NCBI RefSeq assembly: GCF_001921745.1
Contig: NZ_MRYA01000002.1
Location: forward strand, 124,001-188,000
DNA from: Psychrobacter sp. Cmf 22.2
Lineage (GTDB): Bacteria; Pseudomonadota; Gammaproteobacteria; Pseudomonadales; Moraxellaceae
DNA: 64,000 nucleotides
Direction: 5' to 3'
This document shows positions 23,775 to 32,671 of the stretch, in pieces (the first letter of the stretch is position 1; each line of letters opens with the position of its first letter). The position numbers and the translations under genes were made by a program. Below the pieces are notes generated by a model. It had not been told where the DNA came from. It saw only the letters and a list, made by a program, of their open reading frames with translations, and made no database searches.

Positions 23775-26700
23775 CATGCTTGTAGACGTTGCCCTAAATT
23801 TTGTCCTAAAGCGGATTGTATTCGTTAACTCTGCTAGTCATGCTTATTCAGAGATTATGCTTGATGAGCATTTAGCCTTATTTGGTGCTAATAATGCTGG
23901 CAAGACAGCAAGCTTGGCTGCTACTAAGCTTATGCTGTATCCGGAAACTGACTTTAGCTCTTGTGATAAAAAATTCCAATTCAAAGGTAAAGCAGGCACT
24001 TACTCTAAAGAAGACTCCTACGAGTTTTACTTTCCGTCGGATAAGTCATTTTTGGCGATGGAAATAGAAAACGATTTGGGCACATCTTGCGTAGTGCTGT
24101 ATCGAGCAGGCAGCTATCGTTATTATCGAGTGTTTTTACCGCTGCCCTATGAGTTAGTGCGGCCGCTATTTTGGAACAGTGATACCCATAACTTCGCTGA
24201 AGACATTAGTATCAACAAGCTGTTGGCATTTAATAAAAAGCATAATGGCATCCATGTCAATGATGACAAGCGACTCGTGGAGCTGATGTACCACAACTTT
24301 GCCCGTGATGACAGCCGCTATTGTATCGTGCCCTTGTCAGATAATAATAGAAATGCAGTAAAAGCCTTTAGTAACATCTATCAAATGGCGTTTGATGCGG
24401 GTACAGGAGATAGTGAGTCACTCGCGGATGCTATCGCCACTTTAGTTGAGATGAAGCGCAGTCGCCCTCAAGAGAAGATGAGTGCCGACCTTGCCAGCAT
24501 AGAAGCAGACTACTATCAACTCATACAAAAGGGTGAAGAGCTACAAATACTCAATAATAATAAAGAACGTTACGCACACATCAAAAGCAGCTTTGAGCAT
24601 CTAAACGCAAAAATTATGGAGATTGGTAAACAACACGCCATATTATCTCGTCAATTAACCAAGCAAAAAAGCACGTATACCAGCAGTCATCAACAAGCCA
24701 GCCAAGATCTAAGTGAGGCGCAATCAGCCCATCAAGTATTAAGTAATCAGTACAATGATCTCGATAAAAAACAGAATCAGCTGGCAGGTGTTATTACTCA
24801 GCTAAAAAACACTCTCGATGCAACCAATCAACAAATAGTGACTGCCCAGCAGGTGATGTCCGAACATGATAGTACAAATGCTGATGAGCTATATAAGTCA
24901 TTAAATGTTGATCATCAACAGCTTGCGGCGGAACAAGCAGCTCTTAGTGATAGCGAACAAACAGCGCAGATGCTTACGCAAATGGTCAGTCAGCAAAACA
25001 ATCATCGTCAGCAACTAGATAAAAAGAAAACTCAAGCACAGAATATTCATAGCCTATTATTAAGCCAAGTAGCACCGCACACAGCAGATGTGTTAGTGAG
25101 TTTAAATGCTGATTTTGCCGATGTAGCAATGAATCTGACAGATGCTCATCATCGTGTTTTAGATGATTTTGCCAACTTTTTTACCACTGATAGTGATTTA
25201 CTTGCGTTTGAAGATTTGGTTTTGCCAAATACGCAAACACAAGCTTTCAATGCCGAAGAGCAGGCGACACAACTACGCCAAGACATTGAAGAGCTGGAAA
25301 AGAAGATCAAAAATATTGATAAGAAAATTAAAGAAATCAATCTCACTATGGCTGATAGTAGTGGAGAGTCACGGCGTAAGCGTTTAACAGAGATTGCAGG
25401 CAAGATTGCCACTTTGGATACACATCTTAATGCTCTAAAACGCTTTGATATTGCTATGGAGGACTTGAGTAAATATAGAGCTGAACTTACAGACAAACAA
25501 CAGTCTCAGCAAGCCATCAGTGATGAATTAAAAGAATTAGAGCTGCAGAAAAGACAAACAAGCCAACGCTTAAATCAAGCTCAGTCCAAAAAACAACAAC
25601 TGGAAGAGAATAGTAGCAAGTTTGAGTTTTATGACACTGGCTTAAAGCAGATTTCAAAGGCAACTAATCATCAGTATTATAGTGAAGAAGACATTGAAAA
25701 TTACGAAGTAGAGTATGTGCAAACACACAATGGTAATCAATTAGAATTAGATGTTGCCCAAATTAATAAACTAATAGCACAAGCAGGAGACTTGGTCACA
25801 GAGCAAGCCTATCTTAAATCGGAAGTGATAGATTTTACAAAAGAAGTTCCAAACGAGAGGGTAGATACCTTTAAAGAAATCCAGAATTTGGTACAGATGG
25901 GTCAAATAGTTGATGCCTATAACACCAGCTTTACCACCTTGGCGTACCAGCAAAACGTCCAAACACAGCAGATTGCCGAACACAATAATATTATTAGTAA
26001 TCAGCTCAAAGAGATAAGCGACGCACATCAATTACTAACGGACAGCATCGCTACTATCAACAAAGAGCTTAACACCCACAAGATATCTAACCTTGACCAA
26101 GTGCGGCTAAAGCTACACCGCCATGCAGACTTCAATCATGTCTATAAGCTGTATCAAAGCTATGACGTTACCCAAACCAAGCTTATGGGACGAGAATTTT
26201 ATCAGTCGCTCATTAGCTATGTCGATAAGCATGCTAGTAAGCGTACAGGTCTGCTAAAAATGCGAGACATCATTAGCAAAATCAGCTTTGAATACCAAAA
26301 GTCCGATGGCACGATCACTGATAAGTCACAGTCGGGCGGTACAACCAGCACCATAACGGCTTCGATCATTGCCATCTTGCTTGGGCGCATATTCATGCCC
26401 AATAGCTCGTTTAAAATGCCCATCATTATTGATGAGATTGGTGATCTTGATGACACCAATACCAAAACCATTATTGAGTGTATTGGTCAACATGGATTTT
26501 CTGCATTTTGTGCGACGCCCACACAGCGCACCTCTGTATGTCAGTCGGTCAAACGCTGGATACACGTGGATTATAATGTGCTTGAGCATGTACCGCAGGT
26601 GGCGGATTGCGTACTCAATATCATGCCTGAAGCGATTAACTTTTGGGGTACTCAAGAGGATAGTAGCTCTGAGCTTGGTTTGGATGATGAATCAGTCTCC

Positions 26701-26796
26701 AATCATGACAGTTCAAGCTCTGACAGTTCTAACAAAGAAAGTGACCTAGCCATTCATAGGACTCGGACCTCTATTGATAGCCATGAGGTAAGCTGA
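23767..26796 (+). CDS. SMC-like ATPase (JetC/MksB-like)
   Basis: 1009 residues with SMC architecture. Walker A FGANNAGKT lies at about 39-47, long coiled coils rich in Gln, Lys and Glu run from about 250 to 800 with a non-coiled middle, the ABC signature QSGGTTST is near 855, and Walker B MPIIIDEIGDLD near 885. It would be the loop-extruding motor that forms a complex with the flanking kleisin- and KITE-like proteins. The C-terminal 45 residues are acidic and Ser-rich (SSSELGLDDE, SSSSDSSNKES), an extra tail. Translationally coupled to the TOPRIM gene. A MukB/MksB-type condensin is the alternative reading, but the TOPRIM neighbour favours a defence system. Confidence 0.85.
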   Translation: MNDMLVDVALNFVLKRIVFVNSASHAYSEIMLDEHLALFGANNAGKTASLAATKLMLYPETDFSSCDKKFQFKGKAGTYSKEDSYEFYFPSDKSFLAMEIENDLGTSCVVLYRAGSYRYYRVFLPLPYELVRPLFWNSDTHNFAEDISINKLLAFNKKHNGIHVNDDKRLVELMYHNFARDDSRYCIVPLSDNNRNAVKAFSNIYQMAFDAGTGDSESLADAIATLVEMKRSRPQEKMSADLASIEADYYQLIQKGEELQILNNNKERYAHIKSSFEHLNAKIMEIGKQHAILSRQLTKQKSTYTSSHQQASQDLSEAQSAHQVLSNQYNDLDKKQNQLAGVITQLKNTLDATNQQIVTAQQVMSEHDSTNADELYKSLNVDHQQLAAEQAALSDSEQTAQMLTQMVSQQNNHRQQLDKKKTQAQNIHSLLLSQVAPHTADVLVSLNADFADVAMNLTDAHHRVLDDFANFFTTDSDLLAFEDLVLPNTQTQAFNAEEQATQLRQDIEELEKKIKNIDKKIKEINLTMADSSGESRRKRLTEIAGKIATLDTHLNALKRFDIAMEDLSKYRAELTDKQQSQQAISDELKELELQKRQTSQRLNQAQSKKQQLEENSSKFEFYDTGLKQISKATNHQYYSEEDIENYEVEYVQTHNGNQLELDVAQINKLIAQAGDLVTEQAYLKSEVIDFTKEVPNERVDTFKEIQNLVQMGQIVDAYNTSFTTLAYQQNVQTQQIAEHNNIISNQLKEISDAHQLLTDSIATINKELNTHKISNLDQVRLKLHRHADFNHVYKLYQSYDVTQTKLMGREFYQSLISYVDKHASKRTGLLKMRDIISKISFEYQKSDGTITDKSQSGGTTSTITASIIAILLGRIFMPNSSFKMPIIIDEIGDLDDTNTKTIIECIGQHGFSAFCATPTQRTSVCQSVKRWIHVDYNVLEHVPQVADCVLNIMPEAINFWGTQEDSSSELGLDDESVSNHDSSSSDSSNKESDLAIHRTRTSIDSHEVS

Positions 26797-26813
26797 TATT
26801 AATCAATCGCGAT

Positions 26814-28160
26814 GTGCTTATTAGTGCGGTATTGAAGTTCAAAAATGATTTCTTTAAATTTATTGATTACATCAATAGCCAAGGCGGTGCGCTTGAGTTT
26901 CCAGAAGCTTTCTATGTGCGATTTTATAATCAGAGAGTACTCGGTCAAGACGACGCTTCTTTAAAGAATATATTAAGCCTACAGAGTTTGCTAGAAGGGG
27001 GAATATTTACCCATCGTGATAAGCTAAAAGGCTCGTTGGTACTCTCAAAAGTCGTTTATGATTTGCTAGTGTTTTTGGATGTATCGCGTAATAAAGAGCT
27101 AAGCCTTGCTAAGTTTGAGTCGCTACGCACACAAATGCTAGGCGTTACGGAAAAAATCATGAGCAGTGAGATAGGCTCTGATACTTATAATGAAAACTTG
27201 CAGCTGTTTTGGGAGTTAATCAGCCAGATTTTGACCACGGTCAAAGAAAATATTCGTGTACTTCATCATAAGGTTGATGAAGTTGCGGAGCAATATAAGT
27301 CATTAGATTCGGGTGAGCATCACCACAATGTTAATGAGCTCTACTTATTGGCTCAAAAGCTACAAGACCGTTATGTACAGCCCTGCTTAGAATTTATCAA
27401 CCCTGACTTGCAACTGGTCAATAGTCAAAACTTTGTACAAACTGTGGATAATTTGATTAATCATTATCGTCAAGACGGTAACGAATCTTTTGCTATTGCC
27501 ATCCAATACAAATTAACCGCTATTACCTCATATTATAAAGATATTCGAGAGTTGTCAGACCGATTGCTGGCATATCTTTATAATTTTTCAGAGGAGCGGC
27601 GTTATTTTATGGCGATTGAGCAGCGCTTCAATGAGCTGATGGAGACATTTGTGGCTTTCCGTCATGGTGGACGTAAGCACATTTATCTAACGCCTGATGT
27701 AGAGGATATCGCTGCAATGCGATGCTTCGATGGATTAGGTGCTCATAAACAGAGTTTCTCTGCACGATTTGATAGAAATCCAGATAAAAGTGTTTTGCAG
27801 TTTAAACATTATTATGAGCAAATCCAGCAACAGCCATTAAAACCGAAGCTGGATATCATTCATGCGCCAACACCGCCAAATAATGAATTGCAAAAACGTA
27901 AAAACCAAATTATGCAGTTGACCATGTATCTGCCTACTGCTGTAAATATTGACGATATCCATGACTTGATAGACGCTCATTTACGTCAGTCATTGGACGA
28001 CTTTTCTCTACTCGATACTTTATATGGGTTAGAGTTCTTCTTGCCTTTATTGAATAAAAGCTGTGTTCGGCAAAGCAGACAAAGGCAACGGCTGGAGGAT
28101 GATAACTATTACTTAGATTATATAAGCCTCCAATATAAACCCCCAAAATCTCAAAAATAA
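26814..28160 (+). CDS. Kleisin-like subunit (JetA/MksF-like)
   Basis: About 448 residues, largely alpha-helical with no catalytic motif. It begins ISAVLKFKNDFFKFIDYINSQGG, followed by a winged-helix-like region and a long helical middle, as expected for a MukF/JetA-type kleisin bridging the SMC heads. Identification rests mainly on operon position and helical character. The start is doubtful: GTG at 26814 has no RBS nearby, whereas GAGG at 26785-26788 is well placed for a non-ATG start (ATA at 26796, overlapping the SMC stop), and the frame is open back to 26787. The next gene follows after 71 bp. Confidence 0.65.
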   Translation: MLISAVLKFKNDFFKFIDYINSQGGALEFPEAFYVRFYNQRVLGQDDASLKNILSLQSLLEGGIFTHRDKLKGSLVLSKVVYDLLVFLDVSRNKELSLAKFESLRTQMLGVTEKIMSSEIGSDTYNENLQLFWELISQILTTVKENIRVLHHKVDEVAEQYKSLDSGEHHHNVNELYLLAQKLQDRYVQPCLEFINPDLQLVNSQNFVQTVDNLINHYRQDGNESFAIAIQYKLTAITSYYKDIRELSDRLLAYLYNFSEERRYFMAIEQRFNELMETFVAFRHGGRKHIYLTPDVEDIAAMRCFDGLGAHKQSFSARFDRNPDKSVLQFKHYYEQIQQQPLKPKLDIIHAPTPPNNELQKRKNQIMQLTMYLPTAVNIDDIHDLIDAHLRQSLDDFSLLDTLYGLEFFLPLLNKSCVRQSRQRQRLEDDNYYLDYISLQYKPPKSQK

Positions 28161-28231
28161 ACTTCCAAAACCTCACAAAATAAAATTTAAAGATGCTATG
28201 TCGCAGATAACAATACAATAAGGTGCAAGCG

Positions 28232-28792
28232 ATGGTTGATATGTATAAAAGTGTTGAGATATATAATCACCTAATGAATGGTCGCATTATCAATCGAGAA
28301 CGTCTTGGCTCTCATGGTGAGTTTGAAACTGAGGCTTTGTTTTCTGAAATCATGGACAATCTGGGTGATTACAAAAACCAATATGCGATGAGCGGCTTTA
28401 GTTTGATTGCCAATGCCGACTATGTCTATATCATCAAAGGTCAGGCGCATGATATGGCTAAGACTGATATCGCGATGAAAGCTTATTGCTTGCTTCTGCT
28501 ATTAGGTAAATACATCACTTCACACAATTATCGTTTAGAGAAGCTCAGTGTCGCCAATGGTGGCCTTAGCCTAGCAGAGTTTAATAAGATACAAGCAATG
28601 CCAGAGACCAAAGAGATCTTGGAACGTGCCAATATGGGTGAGGATTTATTTAAGAGTATTAAGTCTATTTTGGTTGAGCGTCACATTATGTATGTACACC
28701 CAATTACACAGAATTACTTGTTATCAAACTCAGGTAAGGCATTTTTTGAAGAGCTAATGGCTGACTTTTCTGCTGAAATTGAGCTGAGTTAA
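28232..28792 (+). CDS. KITE/MukE-like subunit (JetB/MksE-like)
   Basis: 186 residues from the ATG at 28232, eight bases after AAGG; GTG at 28223 is the alternative. Small, predominantly helical protein with a winged-helix character: MAKTDIAMKAYCLLLLLGKYITSHNY, then SIKSILVERHIMYVHPITQNYLLSNSGKAFFEELM reads like the C-terminal wing of MukE/JetB (DUF4194-type) proteins that bind the kleisin. Last gene of the SMC operon, ended by a bidirectional terminator. Family assignment is mainly contextual. Confidence 0.68.
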   Translation: MVDMYKSVEIYNHLMNGRIINRERLGSHGEFETEALFSEIMDNLGDYKNQYAMSGFSLIANADYVYIIKGQAHDMAKTDIAMKAYCLLLLLGKYITSHNYRLEKLSVANGGLSLAEFNKIQAMPETKEILERANMGEDLFKSIKSILVERHIMYVHPITQNYLLSNSGKAFFEELMADFSAEIELS

Positions 28793-28848
28793 GTGAATGG
28801 TGTAAAGTCTCATGTGTGAAAGTGTGACGCTTTTTAATTTAACTATAA

Positions 28849-28881
28849 AAAATGCCAGCCCATCTAAGTGGCTGGCATTTT
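28849..28881. terminator. Bidirectional terminator between SMC operon and sotB-like gene
   Basis: AAAATGCCAGCC (28849-28860) pairs exactly with 28870-28881 across a 9-nt loop. Both strands end in A/T-runs, suiting the two convergent genes. Confidence 0.9.
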
Positions 28882-28923
28882 GACTGCTGTAATTTAACTT
28901 CAGCTACAACTTTGGGCTTTTAG

Positions 28924-30123
28924 CTAACCGAGTCTTCTACTTAACTCAGGAAAGCATTTTATCATAAATAGCATCAGTAGCAATGCCATAACAGCGATAG
29001 CTGCCCCAACATACCCCACGCTTGACAATGATAAATGCGTCACCGCATAACCTCCAAATAGCGCACCTGTACCAATCCCTAAATTGATAATACCTGAGAA
29101 CATCGACATCAGCATGTCTTGCGCATTGAAATCGACCATGATGACTTTAGCCTGCATGGAGATAATCAGTAGCATAAGTGCAGATCCCCAGAGTAAGGCA
29201 TTCAGACTGAGTGCCCATATAGACGTTACGACAAACGAAAGGGTAAGCATCGACAGTAGCATCAGTATCGTCGATATCAGCATCAATCTGGTATTGAACC
29301 TATCACCCCAACGACTGAATATCACACTGCCTGCAATCCCTGCGACACCGAACAGTAGCAGGACGAAAGTAGCCGAGTTTTCACTGACTGAGCCGACCTG
29401 ACGCATAAAAGGCTCGATATAAGAGTAGGCGGTATAATGCGCTGTAAAGACCAGTAGGATGAGCAAATACAGGCAGACCAATAATGGGTTTTTCAGCAAC
29501 TCTGGGATTTTCCTAAATGAGCCTTCAAACATACTCGGCAATGTTGGCAACAGTCTCATTTGCAGCACAAATACGATAAAGGCAATACCGCCAATACCGC
29601 CAAACGTCGCGCGCCAGCCAAACCATTGACCGACCAATCGCCCTAAAGGCACACCTAGCACCATTGCTAATGAGGTACCGGTTGCAAGCACGCTAAGTGC
29701 CAGCGCCTTTTTGCCTTCTGGTGCCACACGTATGGCAATCGCTGCCGTGATGGACCAGAATATCGCATGCGATAGCGCAATACCTACGCGACTAATGAGC
29801 AGTACATCAAAGCTCCACGCAAATACGGATAACACATGACTGGCAATAAATACTGCAAACAATGCTAGGAGTAAGCTTTTACGCTCAAATCGACTGGTCA
29901 GTAGCATCAGCGGCAATGACATAGCAGCGACGATCCAAGCATACAGCGTCAGCATCCAGCCCGTCTCAGCTGTGGTGATAGAAAAGTCTTGGGCAATGTC
30001 GCTTAAGAGCGCGACGGGTACAAATTCTGTAGTATTCATAATAAAGGCGCTGACGCCCATCAAGAATACTTGAAAATACTGAGTCCGGCGAGCATTTGAG
30101 CTCGCCTCAAGGTTGTGTTTCAT
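28924..30123 (-). CDS. sotB: MFS exporter, sugar-efflux SotB/AraJ type
   Basis: About 399 residues from the ATG at 30123 (a TTG nine bases upstream is the alternative). Twelve hydrophobic segments. SotB-like opening FLMGVSAFIMNTTEFVPVALLSDIAQDF, the loop TSRFERKSLLLALF after helix 2, and GVPLGRLVGQWFGWRATFG are characteristic of drug/sugar proton antiporters of this group. In E. coli SotB exports arabinose and IPTG; the substrate here is unknown. It stands alone, with a GTCCTCA/TGAGGAC inverted repeat (30154-30185) upstream that may be an operator. Confidence 0.82.
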   Translation of the reverse strand: MKHNLEASSNARRTQYFQVFLMGVSAFIMNTTEFVPVALLSDIAQDFSITTAETGWMLTLYAWIVAAMSLPLMLLTSRFERKSLLLALFAVFIASHVLSVFAWSFDVLLISRVGIALSHAIFWSITAAIAIRVAPEGKKALALSVLATGTSLAMVLGVPLGRLVGQWFGWRATFGGIGGIAFIVFVLQMRLLPTLPSMFEGSFRKIPELLKNPLLVCLYLLILLVFTAHYTAYSYIEPFMRQVGSVSENSATFVLLLFGVAGIAGSVIFSRWGDRFNTRLMLISTILMLLSMLTLSFVVTSIWALSLNALLWGSALMLLIISMQAKVIMVDFNAQDMLMSMFSGIINLGIGTGALFGGYAVTHLSLSSVGYVGAAIAVMALLLMLFMIKCFPELSRRLG

Positions 30124-30625
30124 AAGATCCAATACAAGAAAATGCTAGGGCGCGTCCTCACTCGATAAATAAGAACAATGAGGACACGCTCTAATACAAT
30201 AAGAAGGTTAGCCAATAGTAGGGTCAAACACCTTTGGCGATATAAGAATGGAGAGGCAAGATACCAAGTCAAAGGCATTAGTGAAAGGGCTTTTTTGCTA
30301 ATGATTGTTAATAAGTGGTTTAGCGTTATATGTTACGGACTAACAATAATTCTAAAAAAGAAGCACACATATCAGTATTTATTTCTTAGCAGTTGATGTG
30401 CTATCATCATTCAACAAATTATCGTGGGTTTAACAGCTTTGTCCTTGCCAATTGCTATTGCAAATTATCATAATTGCAATCAGTGGTGATGTACAAACCT
30501 TGCAACTTCCAGCACGATATAAAACAATCCTGGTAAAGCGCATGAGCCTGTACTCCGACATCCTCATTTGTGCCTGATTTTATACTTTTTTGTCGGAGTT
30601 ATAGGAATCTAAGGTGTTCAATATC
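30124..30625. other. Divergent intergenic region sotB / small unknown gene
   Basis: About 500 bp. Inverted repeats are the only structure: GTCCTCA/TGAGGAC (30154-30160 and 30179-30185), ATTGCAA/TTGCAAT (30457-30480) and ACTCCGACA/TGTCGGAGT (30552-30599). A 72-residue frame at 30178-30396 has no gene-like features. Confidence 0.5.
30552..30599. repeat. 9-bp inverted repeat flanking a putative -10 element
   Basis: ACTCCGACA (30552-30560) and TGTCGGAGT (30591-30599) are exactly complementary across 30 nt that contain TATACT. It ends 26 bp before the start of the next gene, suggesting an operator or leader hairpin. Confidence 0.45.
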
Positions 30626-31150
30626 ATGAGCCATTCAACCAGCCCATCCAAATATACTCGCCGTTATCATCCGCGTCATTCTTTAGCACAATATGCTATC
30701 ACTCAAATAGACACGCTTGAACTGCGTGCGCAAGACATTGTAAAAACTATGGGTTACCCTCTAAAGCACACCATACCCGCCTGTGAGCGCCTGCGTCATG
30801 TCTTATCAAATAAACATCTCGGGCTTGATGGTAGCTATATAGATAAATATTTTACAGCCGATGAGTTTTTAGCCAAGCTATTTACGGTACTTGAGTTGCC
30901 TTATGAGCCATTTGCAGAAGATATCGCGCAGATAAAATATGAATTAGCGTATAGCACCAATCATTTACCTAAACATCGCCTACAAGCAGAGGTAGATTTT
31001 GCTTGTGATGAGGCAGATTGGATGTCTCATGGTGCAGCCTCACGTTTGGCTCAGTTACGGCTGCCATCAGCGTTTGCCACATTGGATGAGGCAGAGCGTC
31101 AAGCAGTTATCAAAGAAAGTATTTGTGAGCATTATCAATCTTTACTATAA
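30626..31150 (+). CDS. Hypothetical protein, 174 residues
   Basis: Not recognised. ATG at 30626 follows AAGG by 11 bases; GTG at 30614 would add four residues. The protein is soluble and helical, His-rich near the N-terminus (YHPRHSLAQYA), with a region TIPACERLRHVLSNKHLGLDGSYIDKYFTADEFLAKLF and an acidic C-terminal part ending DEAERQAVIKESICEHYQSLL. There is no signal peptide, membrane segment or cysteine motif. It overlaps the 3' end of the convergent glycosyltransferase gene by six bases. Coding is supported by length, RBS and composition. Confidence 0.65.
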   Translation: MSHSTSPSKYTRRYHPRHSLAQYAITQIDTLELRAQDIVKTMGYPLKHTIPACERLRHVLSNKHLGLDGSYIDKYFTADEFLAKLFTVLELPYEPFAEDIAQIKYELAYSTNHLPKHRLQAEVDFACDEADWMSHGAASRLAQLRLPSAFATLDEAERQAVIKESICEHYQSLL

Positions 31151-31825
31151 ATTGCTTTGTTCCAAATCCGATAAAAACGCGGCAAAACCGTCATTTACTC
31201 GGCCATCTATACGGCTACTGGTGATGACACGCACGCGATTGCTCCAAGTGATAGCATAACCTTGGGTCTCAAATTTTTTGACCAAATCCACATCTTCATG
31301 ACATGGTAGGAGACTAAAGCCACCAACGTCAAGATAAGCTTGACTGCTAAAACTCAGATTTGCTCCATGGATATGCTGATGTCCCATCTTGTCTTGATAG
31401 TGAGCAATATAATCGCGCCGCGTTTGTGGTGACAAGTTGGTCCAGTCATCGACACTTACCACACCGCAAATCATATCAGTCGACTGTTGGGTTAGGTGAG
31501 CGACTTGCTGCACCAGCCAATCTGTAGTCACAACTGTGTCAGCGTCTGTACAAGCAATCCACGTCGCCCCCTGTGCAATCGCATGTCGAATACCCATATC
31601 TCGCGCCCGTCCCACACAGCGATACTCACAGCTTATATGATTAACAGCTACCTGTTTGACAAGAGAGAAAGTGCCATCGGTGCAGCTATCAAGCACGACA
31701 AGCGGATATGCGGTAATGGTCGAGGGGAGTCGTTCAATGGCAGTTTGCACAGATTCTAGGCAAGCGCTAATAGTCGATGCCTCATTGTGAGCGGGAATCA
31801 CTATACCGATATTTATATCGTCCAT
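31145..31825 (-). CDS. Family 2 glycosyltransferase
   Basis: 226 residues. The GT-A nucleotide-sugar domain is recognised by IGIVIPAHNEASTISACLESV at the N-terminus, VVLDSCTDGT, CTDADTVV as the D-x-D metal motif near residue 95, and HIHGANLSFSSQAYLDVGGF then EDVDLVKKF near the acceptor side. No membrane anchor. Last gene of a leftward operon (acyl-CoA dehydrogenase-like, PIG-L deacetylase, methyltransferase, GT2), so it probably adds a sugar to an unknown small molecule or lipid made by that set. Confidence 0.88.
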   Translation of the reverse strand: MDDINIGIVIPAHNEASTISACLESVQTAIERLPSTITAYPLVVLDSCTDGTFSLVKQVAVNHISCEYRCVGRARDMGIRHAIAQGATWIACTDADTVVTTDWLVQQVAHLTQQSTDMICGVVSVDDWTNLSPQTRRDYIAHYQDKMGHQHIHGANLSFSSQAYLDVGGFSLLPCHEDVDLVKKFETQGYAITWSNRVRVITSSRIDGRVNDGFAAFLSDLEQSNL

Positions 31826-31879
31826 AAATCTCTCATTGTTTGGCGACTGGCCTTACTCCGTCATACTTCATTATATTCG

Positions 31880-32671
31880 TCATATCAGGTTTTCTTGCAT
31901 GGCGACCGAGCGTGGAGAGCGCTGCCAAACGTCTAATAAAAAATCACGATCTACAATTTGGCTTTGATGAGTAAACGTTGATTGATGCGTCTCTTTATCA
32001 TTTATCGTATGAAAGGTTTGGTGCAGACGTTGATGCACCGTCTCACCCGTCATCACAAAGCCATCAATACTATATCGCCAATGGCAGAACAATATAGTAC
32101 CGCCTATTGCAAGGTTTTGCTGAGACCAAGCGATAACCTTGTCGATATCAGTGGGTGATAAATAATACAAAATCTCACTAATGACAATTAAATCAAAAGG
32201 GGGGTTATGCGCGTCCGAAACCTCTGTTTCTGATGAAGGATAGGCTGCTGACAGCGCATCTTGTAAATCTAATAACGTATTAGGAATAATCCCTTGAATC
32301 ACCTTAGCATGAGCGTGATTCGTCAAGCGTTGTTTGGCAAGTGCTACTGCCTGATGATTGCCATCTACGCATGTCAAAGTCTGACAACGTTGGGCCAATA
32401 ACTCGCTAAATACGCCATTGCCAGAACCCAACTCAATAGCATTGCTATATTTCTCCTGCGGTAGTAACGCTAGACAGATATCACGTTTTCTTTTTTCATA
32501 CCAGCGGGTCTGATACTCCCATGGATCAGTGTTGTCGTTATATAAGGCATCAAAATACGTTTCTGAGTAGGCATCAGTACGATTGTCAATATGAGTAAAA
32601 CTGTCCAAAGTTGTTTTGGCGAAACAATCAGCAACGTCGGCTGATGACATCGATTTAGGTGAGTGGCTCAT
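31880..32671 (-). CDS. SAM-dependent methyltransferase (NodS-like)
   Basis: 263 residues from the ATG at 32671 (MSHSPKSM...), which reduces the overlap with the upstream deacetylase gene from 125 to 17 bp; the longer frame is less likely. Class I methyltransferase motif I is NAIELGSGNGVFSELLA, followed by LTCVDGNHQAVALAKQRL, and motif IV-like FDLIVISEILYYL. The DPWEYQTRWYEKRKRDI segment before motif I is typical of NodS-type enzymes found beside PIG-L deacetylases. The acceptor is unknown; operon context suggests N-methylation of a deacetylated amino sugar or similar product. Confidence 0.85.
   Translation of the reverse strand: MSHSPKSMSSADVADCFAKTTLDSFTHIDNRTDAYSETYFDALYNDNTDPWEYQTRWYEKRKRDICLALLPQEKYSNAIELGSGNGVFSELLAQRCQTLTCVDGNHQAVALAKQRLTNHAHAKVIQGIIPNTLLDLQDALSAAYPSSETEVSDAHNPPFDLIVISEILYYLSPTDIDKVIAWSQQNLAIGGTILFCHWRYSIDGFVMTGETVHQRLHQTFHTINDKETHQSTFTHQSQIVDRDFLLDVWQRSPRSVAMQENLI

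Noticed and set aside
23767..26796. Housekeeping MukB or chromosomal SMC
   Set aside because: The TOPRIM partner overlapping it and the small size argue for a defence-type system; kept as an alternative only.
30178..30396. 72-residue frame in the sotB upstream gap
   Set aside because: No RBS, unusual composition and no recognisable features; treated as non-coding.
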